Part shown: one piece after another, positions 1 to 5,105 of the stretch
How positions within the stretch are numbered: the stretch's first letter is position 1
Layout: every line of letters starts with the position of its first letter
From: Phycisphaerae bacterium
GTDB lineage: Bacteria > Planctomycetota > Phycisphaerae > SM23-33
Reading direction: 5' to 3'
Assembly: GCA_030754715.1 (NCBI GenBank)
Contig: JASLZV010000166.1
Location: 1-5,105, forward strand
Length of the DNA: 5,105 bases
Made by a program: the position numbers and the translations under genes
The notes under the pieces: model-generated
Seen by the model: the letters and a program-made list of their open reading frames with translations, nothing else
Databases searched by the model: none
Told to the model about the DNA's origin: nothing

Positions 1-744
1 AAGAACGCCGGGTCGAACCTGACGACGAAGGAGTTCATCGAGGGAGAGACGCGGGAGAAGTTTCAGCAGGCTGTAACCCAGTCGCTCCAGGTGATCGGCA
101 GGAAGAAGGGCATTCACTTCCTGATCGCCCTGGTGCGTGGTTTCCACCCGGCCGAGGACATCAAGGCGACGATCCAGGCGCGAATGCTCGCGGAGGAGGA
201 AAAAATCACGCTAAAGATGGAGCAGCAGCGGGACACGGTCGCCGCGGCGCTGGAGCGGGCCAAACGCATGGTCGAGGTGGCGATGAAGGATTTCGACGCC
301 GAGACTGAGGCGTTCGTTCGGGAGGAGGAAGAGGAAGGTCGGAAAAAAGCCGACGAGACCAAGGCCCATGCCGACCGAACGGTCGCCGCCCTGCTGAAGA
401 CGGCCGAGGAAATCAAGGCAAAGACCGTCAAAATTCTGGGCCGGGCCGACGCCGACGTCATAGAGGCCATGAAAAAGGCCGAGGCAAAGAAGCTCGAACT
501 GCTCATCGCGGCCTACGGCGGGGCGGACCAATACAATCTCGCTACGTTCGCCGAATCCCTGCCCGAGGGCATCCAGATCGAATACCGCTACGCGGGCCTG
601 GGAACCTTGTGGACGGAGATGAAAACGACCTTGGCGGAGATGGCGGCCAGGAAAATCCTCGTAGGTTCCTCCCGCCAGCCAAAAGGCCCGACCCGCCGGA
701 CAACGCCCAGGGATACCCCGCTGGCCGCGCCAGCTCCTCGATGA
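1..744 (+). CDS. SPFH/band-7 family protein, C-terminal part (5' end outside the window)
   Basis: The frame is open from base 1 to a TGA at 742-744 (247 residues), so the gene starts before the window; the GTG at 91 is internal and should not be taken as the start. Residues 1-50 resemble the end of an SPFH (stomatin/prohibitin/flotillin) domain. Residues about 50-175 are a long Ala/Glu/Lys/Arg-rich stretch, clearly helical and probably coiled coil, with an acidic EEEEE run near residue 110. A conserved-looking tail follows (AYGGADQYNLATFAESLP, then an aromatic EYRYAGLGTLW segment). The last 25 residues are Pro/Arg/Thr-rich and probably disordered. SPFH proteins oligomerise at membranes and organise microdomains or hold proteases; the coiled coil would drive assembly. 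No membrane segment is visible in this part, and the exact subfamily cannot be set without the N-terminus. It is convergent with the HNH-like gene. The family call is from pattern recognition only. Confidence 0.7.
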   Translation, partial: KNAGSNLTTKEFIEGETREKFQQAVTQSLQVIGRKKGIHFLIALVRGFHPAEDIKATIQARMLAEEEKITLKMEQQRDTVAAALERAKRMVEVAMKDFDAETEAFVREEEEEGRKKADETKAHADRTVAALLKTAEEIKAKTVKILGRADADVIEAMKKAEAKKLELLIAAYGGADQYNLATFAESLPEGIQIEYRYAGLGTLWTEMKTTLAEMAARKILVGSSRQPKGPTRRTTPRDTPLAAPAPR

Positions 745-819
745 TTTTGCCTGGGATCCATCATCCTTGTTCCTGTGGGCTTTCGCGGGCCGGCGAATAG
801 TTCGCAAGCATTGGGGACA
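745..819. other. convergent intergenic spacer with small stem-loop
   Basis: This 75-bp gap separates two convergent stop codons. It holds a short hairpin, GCGAA-TAG-TTCGC at 793-805 (5-bp stem, 3-nt loop), but no T-tract follows on either strand, so it is not a convincing intrinsic terminator. The same bases also form one arm of an 11-bp inverted repeat whose other arm (845-855) lies in the end of the neighbouring gene. Confidence 0.4.
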
Positions 820-855
820 TCACAGCATCGCTCCAAACAGGCTCATTCGCCGGCC
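788..855. repeat. 11-bp perfect inverted repeat, 46-nt loop
   Basis: GGCCGGCGAAT at 788-798 is the exact reverse complement of ATTCGCCGGCC at 845-855. The left arm is intergenic and the right arm is inside the last codons of the HNH-like gene. Transcripts from either direction could fold this long-range stem, which would compete with the small hairpin at 793-805. A role in ending or stabilising the convergent transcripts is only a guess. Confidence 0.4.
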
Positions 856-1449
856 TCTGCGGGGGACGCCGGCATAATACTCTTCAAATGGCGGCAGGAG
901 GCAGAACAGCTCGGCGTGTAACTGGTGATGGTGCCTGGAGCACATTTTTTGATAGTCTTCCGGACAGGATCGAATACAGTCTGCTGGCCGTGGCGTAGCC
1001 CACACAATAAAGCAGCACCGATTAGGGGAGACCGCCGCCGCCGTTACTTCCTGGCTATGGCGGTTTCGGCGGGTGTGCTCCGCGGCCTTGGCGCGGATTT
1101 CCTCCCGGTGCTCCGCCCGATATTCCCTGGACCACTGCTTGAACTTTTCGCGGTTGGCTGCATACCATTCGCGATTCTGGGCCCGCATGAGCTCGATGTT
1201 TTGGCGGTATCGCTGCCGCCGCCACGCGTTGATCCTCAGGAGGTTCTTTCGCGTCCAGGCGCGCACCGTGATTCGATGGCAGGCGAGGCATTGGCGAAAA
1301 TATCCATCCCTGGCATGGGCGTCTCGGTAGAACTGCGACAGCGGCAGCGACCGGGAGCACTTGCCACACGTCTTGACAGGTTCATCGGCCGCCGGGCAAT
1401 CTATCGCGGCGGGGACGACGGAAGTTTTATCTCTTTTCTGTGTAGGCAT
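820..1449 (-). CDS. zinc-ribbon / HNH-like nuclease-type protein (209 aa)
   Basis: The start is ATG at 1449, chosen because an AAGGAGGT Shine-Dalgarno sits 7 nt upstream; a longer frame to 1533 exists but has no such signal. Residues 28-57 form a Cys4 module, CGKC at 28-31 and CLAC at 54-57, with an LSQFYRD...DGYFRQ core between. This is the layout of small zinc ribbons found in phage-type HNH and endonuclease-VII-like proteins. Residues 62-132 are a very Arg/Glu/Gln-rich helical region with repeated NREWY/NREKF/SREYR-type units, suited to nucleic-acid binding. The C-terminal part carries C158, C162, PEDY, C170 and a HHH cluster at 173-175 followed by LH at 177-178, like the second half of an HNH finger. 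The first metal-binding pair of a standard HNH is unclear (only CC at 145-146), so nuclease activity is uncertain. No membrane or signal segment is seen. It lies downstream of cdaA-ybbR on the same strand but 320 bp away, so it is probably a separate unit. It could be an orphan phage-derived gene. Confidence 0.65.
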   Translation of the reverse strand: MPTQKRDKTSVVPAAIDCPAADEPVKTCGKCSRSLPLSQFYRDAHARDGYFRQCLACHRITVRAWTRKNLLRINAWRRQRYRQNIELMRAQNREWYAANREKFKQWSREYRAEHREEIRAKAAEHTRRNRHSQEVTAAAVSPNRCCFIVWATPRPADCIRSCPEDYQKMCSRHHHQLHAELFCLLPPFEEYYAGVPRRGRRMSLFGAML

Positions 1450-1456
1450 TTGCAAA

Positions 1457-1464
1457 ACCTCCTT
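1457..1464 (-). promoter_or_regulatory. strong ribosome binding site of the HNH-like gene
   Basis: The minus strand reads AAGGAGGT, complementary to the 16S rRNA 3' end, with 7 nt between it and the ATG at 1449. It decides the start against the longer frame beginning at 1533. It is the strongest Shine-Dalgarno in the window; the other genes have weak ones. Confidence 0.85.
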
Positions 1465-1585
1465 GAACCGGGCCCCGTTGTTTGGCCGGCCGCAGGCGGT
1501 TAAATCGAAAGCAATTACCAACCCCAAATCCAAAATCGGATGGCCCCCTGAGACCTGAAAACTACCTATCTCCCCATATACTTAC

Positions 1586-1615
1586 TTTATGACGAAAACC
1601 GCGCGGTTTGCACAA
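1586..1615 (-). promoter_or_regulatory. possible sigma70-type promoter for the HNH-like gene
   Basis: On the minus strand, TTGTGC (1615-1610, 3 of 6 to the -35 consensus) and CATAAA (1591-1586, 4 of 6 to the -10) are 18 bp apart. The predicted transcript would begin near 1579 and carry a leader of about 130 nt. The match is weak, and is supported mainly by position and by the palindrome that lies in its spacer. Confidence 0.25.
1596..1609. promoter_or_regulatory. 14-bp perfect palindrome, possible operator
   Basis: AAACCGCGCGGTTT is its own reverse complement. A 14-bp perfect palindrome is rare by chance in about 300 bp (roughly 0.02 expected with even base use). It lies in the spacer between the candidate -35 and -10 elements of the HNH-like gene, a typical repressor position. 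The binding protein is unknown. Confidence 0.35.
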
Positions 1616-1769
1616 TGGAAAATAAAAAAGACGGAAAATTTTTCCCTCGAGGGGCTCAGGATGCACCGCCCAGCCGCGGAAATTGGTCTATCAAGTCGCC
1701 GGTCAAGCGGTTACCGCCTCGGCCGGCACGTGCCCTTGCGGCGTTCCGGTCATGCGCAATTCCGGGACG

Positions 1770-2825
1770 CTAGGTTCCGGAGGCGGTGCGTTTTTCCAGG
1801 CGGAACTGCACGGTGAGGGAGGCCTGTCCCGACGCCAGTTGAATCTTCAGGTTCGGCGGGAAGCGAAGGATCACCTTCCGCGTGGTCCAACTGGTCGGTA
1901 CCTTGTCTCCCTCCACCAGGGCGACGTGCGCATCGATGTTCTTGGGGTCGAGTTTGTCCAAATCTTCACGCGGCCCTTCGATGGTGATTTGGCGCAGCCA
2001 CTCCAGGCGGTCCTTGCGATTGAACTGATACTCGTTCCACACGCCGTTTTCCACCCATCCCGATGGCGTCAGCACGCGGACGGCGATTGAGATCGTCTTG
2101 GTGATGGTACGACGGCGGACCTCGATCTCAACTGAGATACTCGCCTGGGCCGGTTCGACGGGCACGTCGGAAATCGACGGCACAAGTTCAAATTCCACCG
2201 TTTTGGTCTGCCCGGGCGTTAGGTGCTTCAGGTCTATCTCTACGGTTGGGATAGTCGGTCGCCCCCCTGTCTTGCGGATAATCTCCTTCCATCGCCTGGA
2301 GGCCACGAGCATCGCCACGGTGGCCTGTGGCTTCTTTTCCAGTTCAACGCCGCTGTGGCGAAACTCCACCGGCACCTCATGCCGCTCCAGGCGGTCGATG
2401 TGCACCCCCGTGATTGTCTTCGGCTCGGCAGACACTACCGACAGGCCCAAGTCGCGCATCTCGGGTATCTCTGACAGGACGTCCGTGGTGGGGACGGCCT
2501 GATTGCGCCCGGGACGATAATTTTTCGACAGGTCGTATTCATGTGCGGTGTTGTCGTATTTTTTCTCAAAGCGGCTCAAGCTGTTGCGGCTGCCGCGAAG
2601 TTTGAACGTCACCATCCTGGTCGACCTCGAAAGCAGGACCATGTTGCCGGCCCCGCCGGTGGTCAGGTGGACGGTGATGCGGACCTTGGCGGTCTGGGGA
2701 AATTCCATGTCGGCATAGATCCACACCAGCACCGATACGATAGTCACCCAGAACCCGATGCGGAGCCGGTCCAGCCACCATCGACTCGTGAACAGCGATT
2801 CGGAAGATGTGGGCGTCTTGCTCAT
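1770..2825 (-). CDS. ybbR: YbbR/CdaR-family protein, partner of the diadenylate cyclase (351 aa)
   Basis: YbbR-domain proteins (CdaR in Bacillus) are anchored in the membrane, face outward, and modulate CdaA, the membrane diadenylate cyclase. Here residues 22-38 (RIGFWVTIVSVLVWIYA) form one N-terminal membrane segment after a short basic cytoplasmic tail. The remainder is beta-rich and divides into about three YbbR-like repeats: about 44-150, 150-237 and 243-346. The clearest repeat is the last, with ITIEGPREDLDKLDPKNIDA followed by an Arg-Lys-Val-Ile-Leu strand and a closing SLTVQFRLEK strand. Bacillus CdaR is longer and has four repeats, so this is a shorter version. The ATG overlaps the cdaA stop as ATGA, which indicates translational coupling; a weak AAGG lies about 10 nt upstream. 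No enzyme activity is expected. The call rests on domain architecture plus the diagnostic neighbour; overall sequence is diverged, as is usual for this family. Confidence 0.88.
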   Translation of the reverse strand: MSKTPTSSESLFTSRWWLDRLRIGFWVTIVSVLVWIYADMEFPQTAKVRITVHLTTGGAGNMVLLSRSTRMVTFKLRGSRNSLSRFEKKYDNTAHEYDLSKNYRPGRNQAVPTTDVLSEIPEMRDLGLSVVSAEPKTITGVHIDRLERHEVPVEFRHSGVELEKKPQATVAMLVASRRWKEIIRKTGGRPTIPTVEIDLKHLTPGQTKTVEFELVPSISDVPVEPAQASISVEIEVRRRTITKTISIAVRVLTPSGWVENGVWNEYQFNRKDRLEWLRQITIEGPREDLDKLDPKNIDAHVALVEGDKVPTSWTTRKVILRFPPNLKIQLASGQASLTVQFRLEKRTASGT

Positions 2826-3676
2826 ATGTCGTCGCCTTGGGCATGGCGGGCGGCCTTCCGCCGCCGCCGCGCCATCTTTCTCGGCGCCATGAGGCCTTCC
2901 AGCATGTCTTTGAGGGCTTTGGCTTCCAGCCCCAGGTACAGTTGCCCCTCACAGGCCACCGACACCCGCCCGGTCTCTTCGGAGACCACCACCACCACCG
3001 CGTCGGAGTCCTTGGACAGTCCCAGCGCCGCGCGGTGGCGGCTGCCCAGCGAGGCGTCCACTTCGTCGCTCTCGGCCATGGGGAACTGGCAGCCGGCCGC
3101 CACGACCCGCCTGCCGCGGACGATTACGCCCATGTCGTGCAGCGTGCTGCCGGGGTAGAAAATCGTGTTCAGCAGCCCGCTGGTCAGTTCCCCGTCGATC
3201 GGCGTGCCGGCCTGAACGATCGCCCCCAATCCCACCGACCGCTCGATGGCGATGACGGCCCCGATCTTGTTCCGAGAGAGGTAGGCGGTGCTTTCCGTCA
3301 GCGCGTCGATCATGGCTTGTACTTCGCTGCGAGACGTGTGCAGGAACCTGGCCTGGCCAACCTGCAGCAGCACACGCCGTATCTCCGGCTGAAACGCCAC
3401 CACCACCGCCACAAACGCGAAGATCAGAAAGTGGCCGTACAGGAACTTGACACGATGCCACTCCATCTCCTCAGGCAGCAGATTGATGACGATGTAAACC
3501 GTGGCCAGGATGACCGCTACACCCTTGACCAGACGCGCCCCGCGAGTGCCACGGAGGAAACGCATCACCCACCACACCACCACGCCGATCAGGAACAACT
3601 CCACCGCAATTACCAGGGGGTTGTAGCCTGCTATGCGGTGGAGATACGTGTTGATGGCGTCGAGTATTACTTTCAT
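2822..3676 (-). CDS. cdaA: membrane diadenylate cyclase, CdaA (DisA_N) family (284 aa)
   Basis: CdaA-type enzymes join two ATP into cyclic di-AMP, a messenger controlling potassium, osmolyte and cell-wall homeostasis. Three membrane helices are visible at about 20-40, 48-67 and 82-97, followed by the family signature FQPEIRRVLLQVG (95-107) that links to the cytoplasmic catalytic domain. Catalytic-domain motifs in order: IGAVIAIER (138-146), GLLNTIFYPGSTLHD (167-181), GSRHRAALGLS (211-221, containing the nucleotide-binding RHR at 213-215) and SEETG (232-236). The usual Asp-Gly-Ala motif reads Asp-Met-Gly at 181-183 (bases 3128-3136); the metal-binding Asp is kept. The C-terminus (266-277) is strongly basic. 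Length matches the family. ATG 3676 is the first start after an in-frame TGA at 3701-3703; its Shine-Dalgarno is poor (GTGAG directly before the ATG). It overlaps the downstream ybbR gene by 4 bp. The family call is secure; full activity is inferred. Confidence 0.95.
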   Translation of the reverse strand: MKVILDAINTYLHRIAGYNPLVIAVELFLIGVVVWWVMRFLRGTRGARLVKGVAVILATVYIVINLLPEEMEWHRVKFLYGHFLIFAFVAVVVAFQPEIRRVLLQVGQARFLHTSRSEVQAMIDALTESTAYLSRNKIGAVIAIERSVGLGAIVQAGTPIDGELTSGLLNTIFYPGSTLHDMGVIVRGRRVVAAGCQFPMAESDEVDASLGSRHRAALGLSKDSDAVVVVVSEETGRVSVACEGQLYLGLEAKALKDMLEGLMAPRKMARRRRKAARHAQGDDI

Positions 3677-3793
3677 CTCACGTCCGGCGGTTTGACCGTC
3701 TCACATCCGCCAACGCGCGCAGCTCGCCTGCAGTGTCGTATGCAAGCCGGCTGCCTGCCGGCCCAAACACACCCCGCAGTGCACCGCTACGCC

Positions 3794-3808
3794 CTTACTA
3801 CTTACTAC
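3794..3808. repeat. tandem 7-bp repeat upstream of cdaA
   Basis: CTTACTA is repeated exactly twice with no gap and followed by C, giving GTAGTAAGTAGTAAG on the cdaA strand, about 120 bp before the cdaA start. It may be a binding site in the cdaA control region or simple slippage; nothing in the sequence decides this. Confidence 0.35.
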
Positions 3809-3986
3809 GTAATCGTCTAGGGCGAAGTTTTCCCTCCAGCCGAAAACCGCCTTTTTTTTACCGTTTTCTGGAATTTTCCGCGATTCCTTGCATTTTTCTG
3901 CAATCTCTCCGCCAAAAAACCGCCGATTCCAGCCCCTTCCAGCCGACGGGCGTCCCGCATGTGGCCGGGGTGGAGGCCGATCCTTT

Positions 3987-4015
3987 TTGCAATTCTGTAG
4001 TTCGAGCATTATGCT
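3987..4015 (+). promoter_or_regulatory. candidate sigma70-type promoter for the GH123-like gene
   Basis: TTGCAA at 3987-3992 (4 of 6 to the -35 consensus) is followed after exactly 17 bp by TATGCT at 4010-4015 (4 of 6 to the -10 consensus). Transcription would begin near 4022, leaving about 40 nt of leader before the ATG at 4061. Spacing is optimal and position fits, but planctomycete promoters are poorly defined. Confidence 0.35.
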
Positions 4016-4047
4016 TTCCCGGGCTGTCCTTCACAGGCTGGTGCCAA

Positions 4048-4052
4048 AAGGA
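4048..4052 (+). promoter_or_regulatory. ribosome binding site of the GH123-like gene
   Basis: AAGGA inside an A-rich AAAAGGAAA run lies 8 nt before ATG 4061. Together with the absence of any ATG, GTG or TTG in frame between the upstream TAG (3998-4000) and 4061, it supports this start. Confidence 0.5.
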
Positions 4053-4060
4053 AACCGACT

Positions 4061-5105
4061 ATGGGGCCAAGTAACTCCTCTGCACCTCGCCGCGGCTCTA
4101 GATCGTCCGGGACGGGCTCCTCTGATGCCGGCCGCTGCGGCAAATCAGTCGCACGGCAGGCGGTCGTTTTCGTGAGGAACTACCTTCAGCGCGGCGGGCC
4201 GTCTACCAGACCCGCTGCCGGTCAATTGACTGATACGATTCACCTCATCGCTTCTCCCGGAGAGTATGCCCCGGCTACGTTGTCGATCCGGGCGATCAGG
4301 CCTTTGAGGAACGTTGAAATAACGCTGAAGTCCCACCTCAGAAGCGATGCCGGGCATGTGATTCCCAAGTCCGCCGTTGAAATTCGCCTGGTCGATCCGT
4401 TCGAATCCTGGACGAAAACACAATTCGAACAATTCCTGCTGAGGACGAACACCACCGATATTCCAGCCGACACGACGCGGCGGTTCTGGCTGACCGTGCA
4501 CGTATCGGCCGACGCGAAACCGGGAACGTATCGCTCGAAGATCCTCGTCCGTGCCCCCGCAACGAAGATCGCCCCGGGGCCTCCCCGCCGTGCGGTCCTG
4601 AAGGAACTGACCTACGAACTGCAGGTCCTGCCGATCAAGTTGGCGACTGCCCACCAGACGGGGATGGCTTTCTTCATGTTCAACAACACCCTCTATTATC
4701 CGCCGGGATTGCTGACTGAGAAATATCAACAGCGGGTATTCCAGGACATGCGGGCCCACGGAATGACCACCGCAACCGTGTACTCGTATTGCCGGTCCGG
4801 GCAGCATCCCGGCGAACCACCGGTCGGGTTCGTGGATGATGAGTTCCGGATGACCTGCCGGACCAAAACGCATCTCGGCTTTGCCCGGACCATGGCGCTG
4901 CTGGAAAAAACCAAACTCGTTGCCCCAGGGGTCCCGGTGCTGTGGCTCGGGCCGGAGGGCTACAGCCCCGAGGTGTGGAAGGCCCTGCTGGACGAAGGCC
5001 GAAAAAAGGGTTGGCCGGAAATCCTCTTCTATGCCGTCGACGAACCGGAAGAAGAGCGAAACCCACGGGTGCGGGCCTTCATGCGACAGTTCAACGCGTT
5101 CCGCC
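4061..5105 (+). CDS. GH123-like carbohydrate-active protein, N-terminal part (3' end outside the window)
   Basis: The frame is open from ATG 4061 to the window end (348 residues, no stop). Residues 1-32 are a Ser/Gly/Arg-rich stretch with no signal peptide. From about residue 34 the sequence resembles proteins with the glycoside hydrolase 123 N-terminal beta-sandwich: VVFVRNYL, then SPGEYAPATLSIRAI (65-79), a strand pattern through IPKSAVEIRLV (101-111), and RFWLTVHVSADAKPGTYRSKI (141-161). After the linker VLPIKL (189-194) an alpha/beta-barrel-like region begins, with DMRAHGMTTATVYSY (229-243), VPVLWLGPEGYS (291-302) and ILFYAVDEPEEE (321-332). The adjacent D327-E328 pair at a strand end matches the Asp-Glu pair that GH123 beta-N-acetylgalactosaminidases use in substrate-assisted catalysis, so glycan hydrolysis is plausible. 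The related DUF4091 group shows a similar pattern, and substrate cannot be set. Most relatives are expected to be exported, so the missing signal peptide is odd. It is divergent from cdaA with no evident link. Confidence 0.7.
   Translation, partial: MGPSNSSAPRRGSRSSGTGSSDAGRCGKSVARQAVVFVRNYLQRGGPSTRPAAGQLTDTIHLIASPGEYAPATLSIRAIRPLRNVEITLKSHLRSDAGHVIPKSAVEIRLVDPFESWTKTQFEQFLLRTNTTDIPADTTRRFWLTVHVSADAKPGTYRSKILVRAPATKIAPGPPRRAVLKELTYELQVLPIKLATAHQTGMAFFMFNNTLYYPPGLLTEKYQQRVFQDMRAHGMTTATVYSYCRSGQHPGEPPVGFVDDEFRMTCRTKTHLGFARTMALLEKTKLVAPGVPVLWLGPEGYSPEVWKALLDEGRKKGWPEILFYAVDEPEEERNPRVRAFMRQFNAFR

Larger units (their letters stand above)
1465..1769. other. intergenic region between ybbR-like and HNH-like genes
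   Basis: There are 305 bp without a credible gene; the short frames here have no family-like sequence. On the minus strand it would contain the ybbR 3' end and the leader of the HNH-like gene. Visible structure: a G-free block of 26 bases at 1512-1537 with a repeated CCAAAATC/CCAAATC unit; an A/T-rich tract at 1611-1645 including the quasi-palindrome GGAAAATTTTTCC (1633-1645); and perfect palindromes at 1596-1609, 1644-1653 (CCCTCGAGGG) and 1725-1734 (GGCACGTGCC). No clear intrinsic terminator for the ybbR transcript was found. Confidence 0.5.
3677..4060. other. divergent intergenic region between cdaA and the GH123-like gene
   Basis: There are 384 bp between two divergent genes. The open frames on both strands are low-complexity and resemble no family, so I see no gene. 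Features visible: a tandem 7-mer, CTTACTA twice, at 3794-3807; a pyrimidine/A-rich tract at 3843-3920 with T8 at 3852-3859; a small hairpin TTGCA...TGCAA around 3888-3903; and AAACCGCC twice in the same orientation at 3844-3851 and 3917-3924. A candidate plus-strand promoter lies at 3987-4015. I could not find a convincing minus-strand promoter for cdaA or a riboswitch. Confidence 0.5.

Noticed and set aside
211..807. Minus-strand open frames opposite the SPFH-type gene
   Set aside because: Ser- or Gly/Leu/Arg-rich shadow translations of the charged coiled coil, with no family resemblance.
925..1503. Plus-strand open frame opposite the HNH-like gene
   Set aside because: No motif is visible, while the minus strand has paired CxxC motifs and a strong Shine-Dalgarno.
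1450..1533. N-terminal extension of the HNH-like gene to an ATG at 1533
   Set aside because: The AAGGAGGT site at 1457-1464 fits ATG 1449 exactly, and the extra 28 residues show no conserved pattern.
2986..3000. CAC trinucleotide run
   Set aside because: It encodes the valine strand before SEETG in the cyclase, a normal hydrophobic beta-strand, so it is not taken as a repeat element.
2807..3820. Long plus-strand open frame (337 codons) opposite cdaA
   Set aside because: Its His/Pro/Arg-rich translation is typical of the complement of a GC-rich gene; cdaA on the other strand has all its family motifs.
3677..3830. c-di-AMP (ydaO-type) riboswitch or strong promoter before cdaA
   Set aside because: No riboswitch-like conserved core or well-spaced -35/-10 pair could be made out on the minus strand.
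3701..4009. Minus-strand open frame of 102 codons upstream of cdaA
   Set aside because: Low-complexity translation with no recognisable domain or Shine-Dalgarno; treated as non-coding upstream sequence of cdaA.
4145..4873. Long minus-strand open frame (242 codons)
   Set aside because: It is the antisense of the GH123-like frame, is Arg/Gly/Pro-rich, and shows no domain pattern, whereas the plus frame shows recognisable conserved motifs.

Overview
The window looks like a chromosomal stretch from a GC-rich bacterium, most likely a member of the Planctomycetota. This is inferred from protein style only: an SPFH-type protein with a long charged coiled coil, a GH123-like carbohydrate-active protein, and generous intergenic gaps. 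No taxonomic marker is present. Five protein-coding genes can be supported, two of them cut by the window edges. I see no tRNA, rRNA, CRISPR array or insertion sequence.

Layout. The left end (1-744, + strand) is the C-terminal part of an SPFH/band-7 family membrane-scaffold-like protein. It converges on a small minus-strand gene (820-1449) encoding a zinc-ribbon protein with a C-terminal HNH-like Cys/His cluster, preceded by a near-perfect Shine-Dalgarno sequence. A gap of about 320 bp follows, with an A/C-rich block and several perfect palindromes. Next come two minus-strand genes that overlap by 4 bp: a membrane diadenylate cyclase (cdaA family, 2822-3676) and its usual partner, a YbbR/CdaR-family protein (1770-2825). 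A divergent intergenic region of about 385 bp separates cdaA from a plus-strand gene (4061 to beyond 5105) encoding the N-terminal part of a protein resembling glycoside hydrolase family 123 proteins.

Function. The core is the cdaA-ybbR module, which should make the second messenger c-di-AMP at the membrane, with YbbR as the extracytoplasmic regulator. glmM, the usual third gene of this cluster in Firmicutes, is absent from the window; the HNH-like gene lies downstream instead. The main sequence oddity is in the cyclase: the canonical Asp-Gly-Ala active-site motif reads Asp-Met-Gly, while the RHR and SEETG motifs are intact. The flanking SPFH, HNH-like and GH123-like genes have no obvious functional link to the cyclase module.
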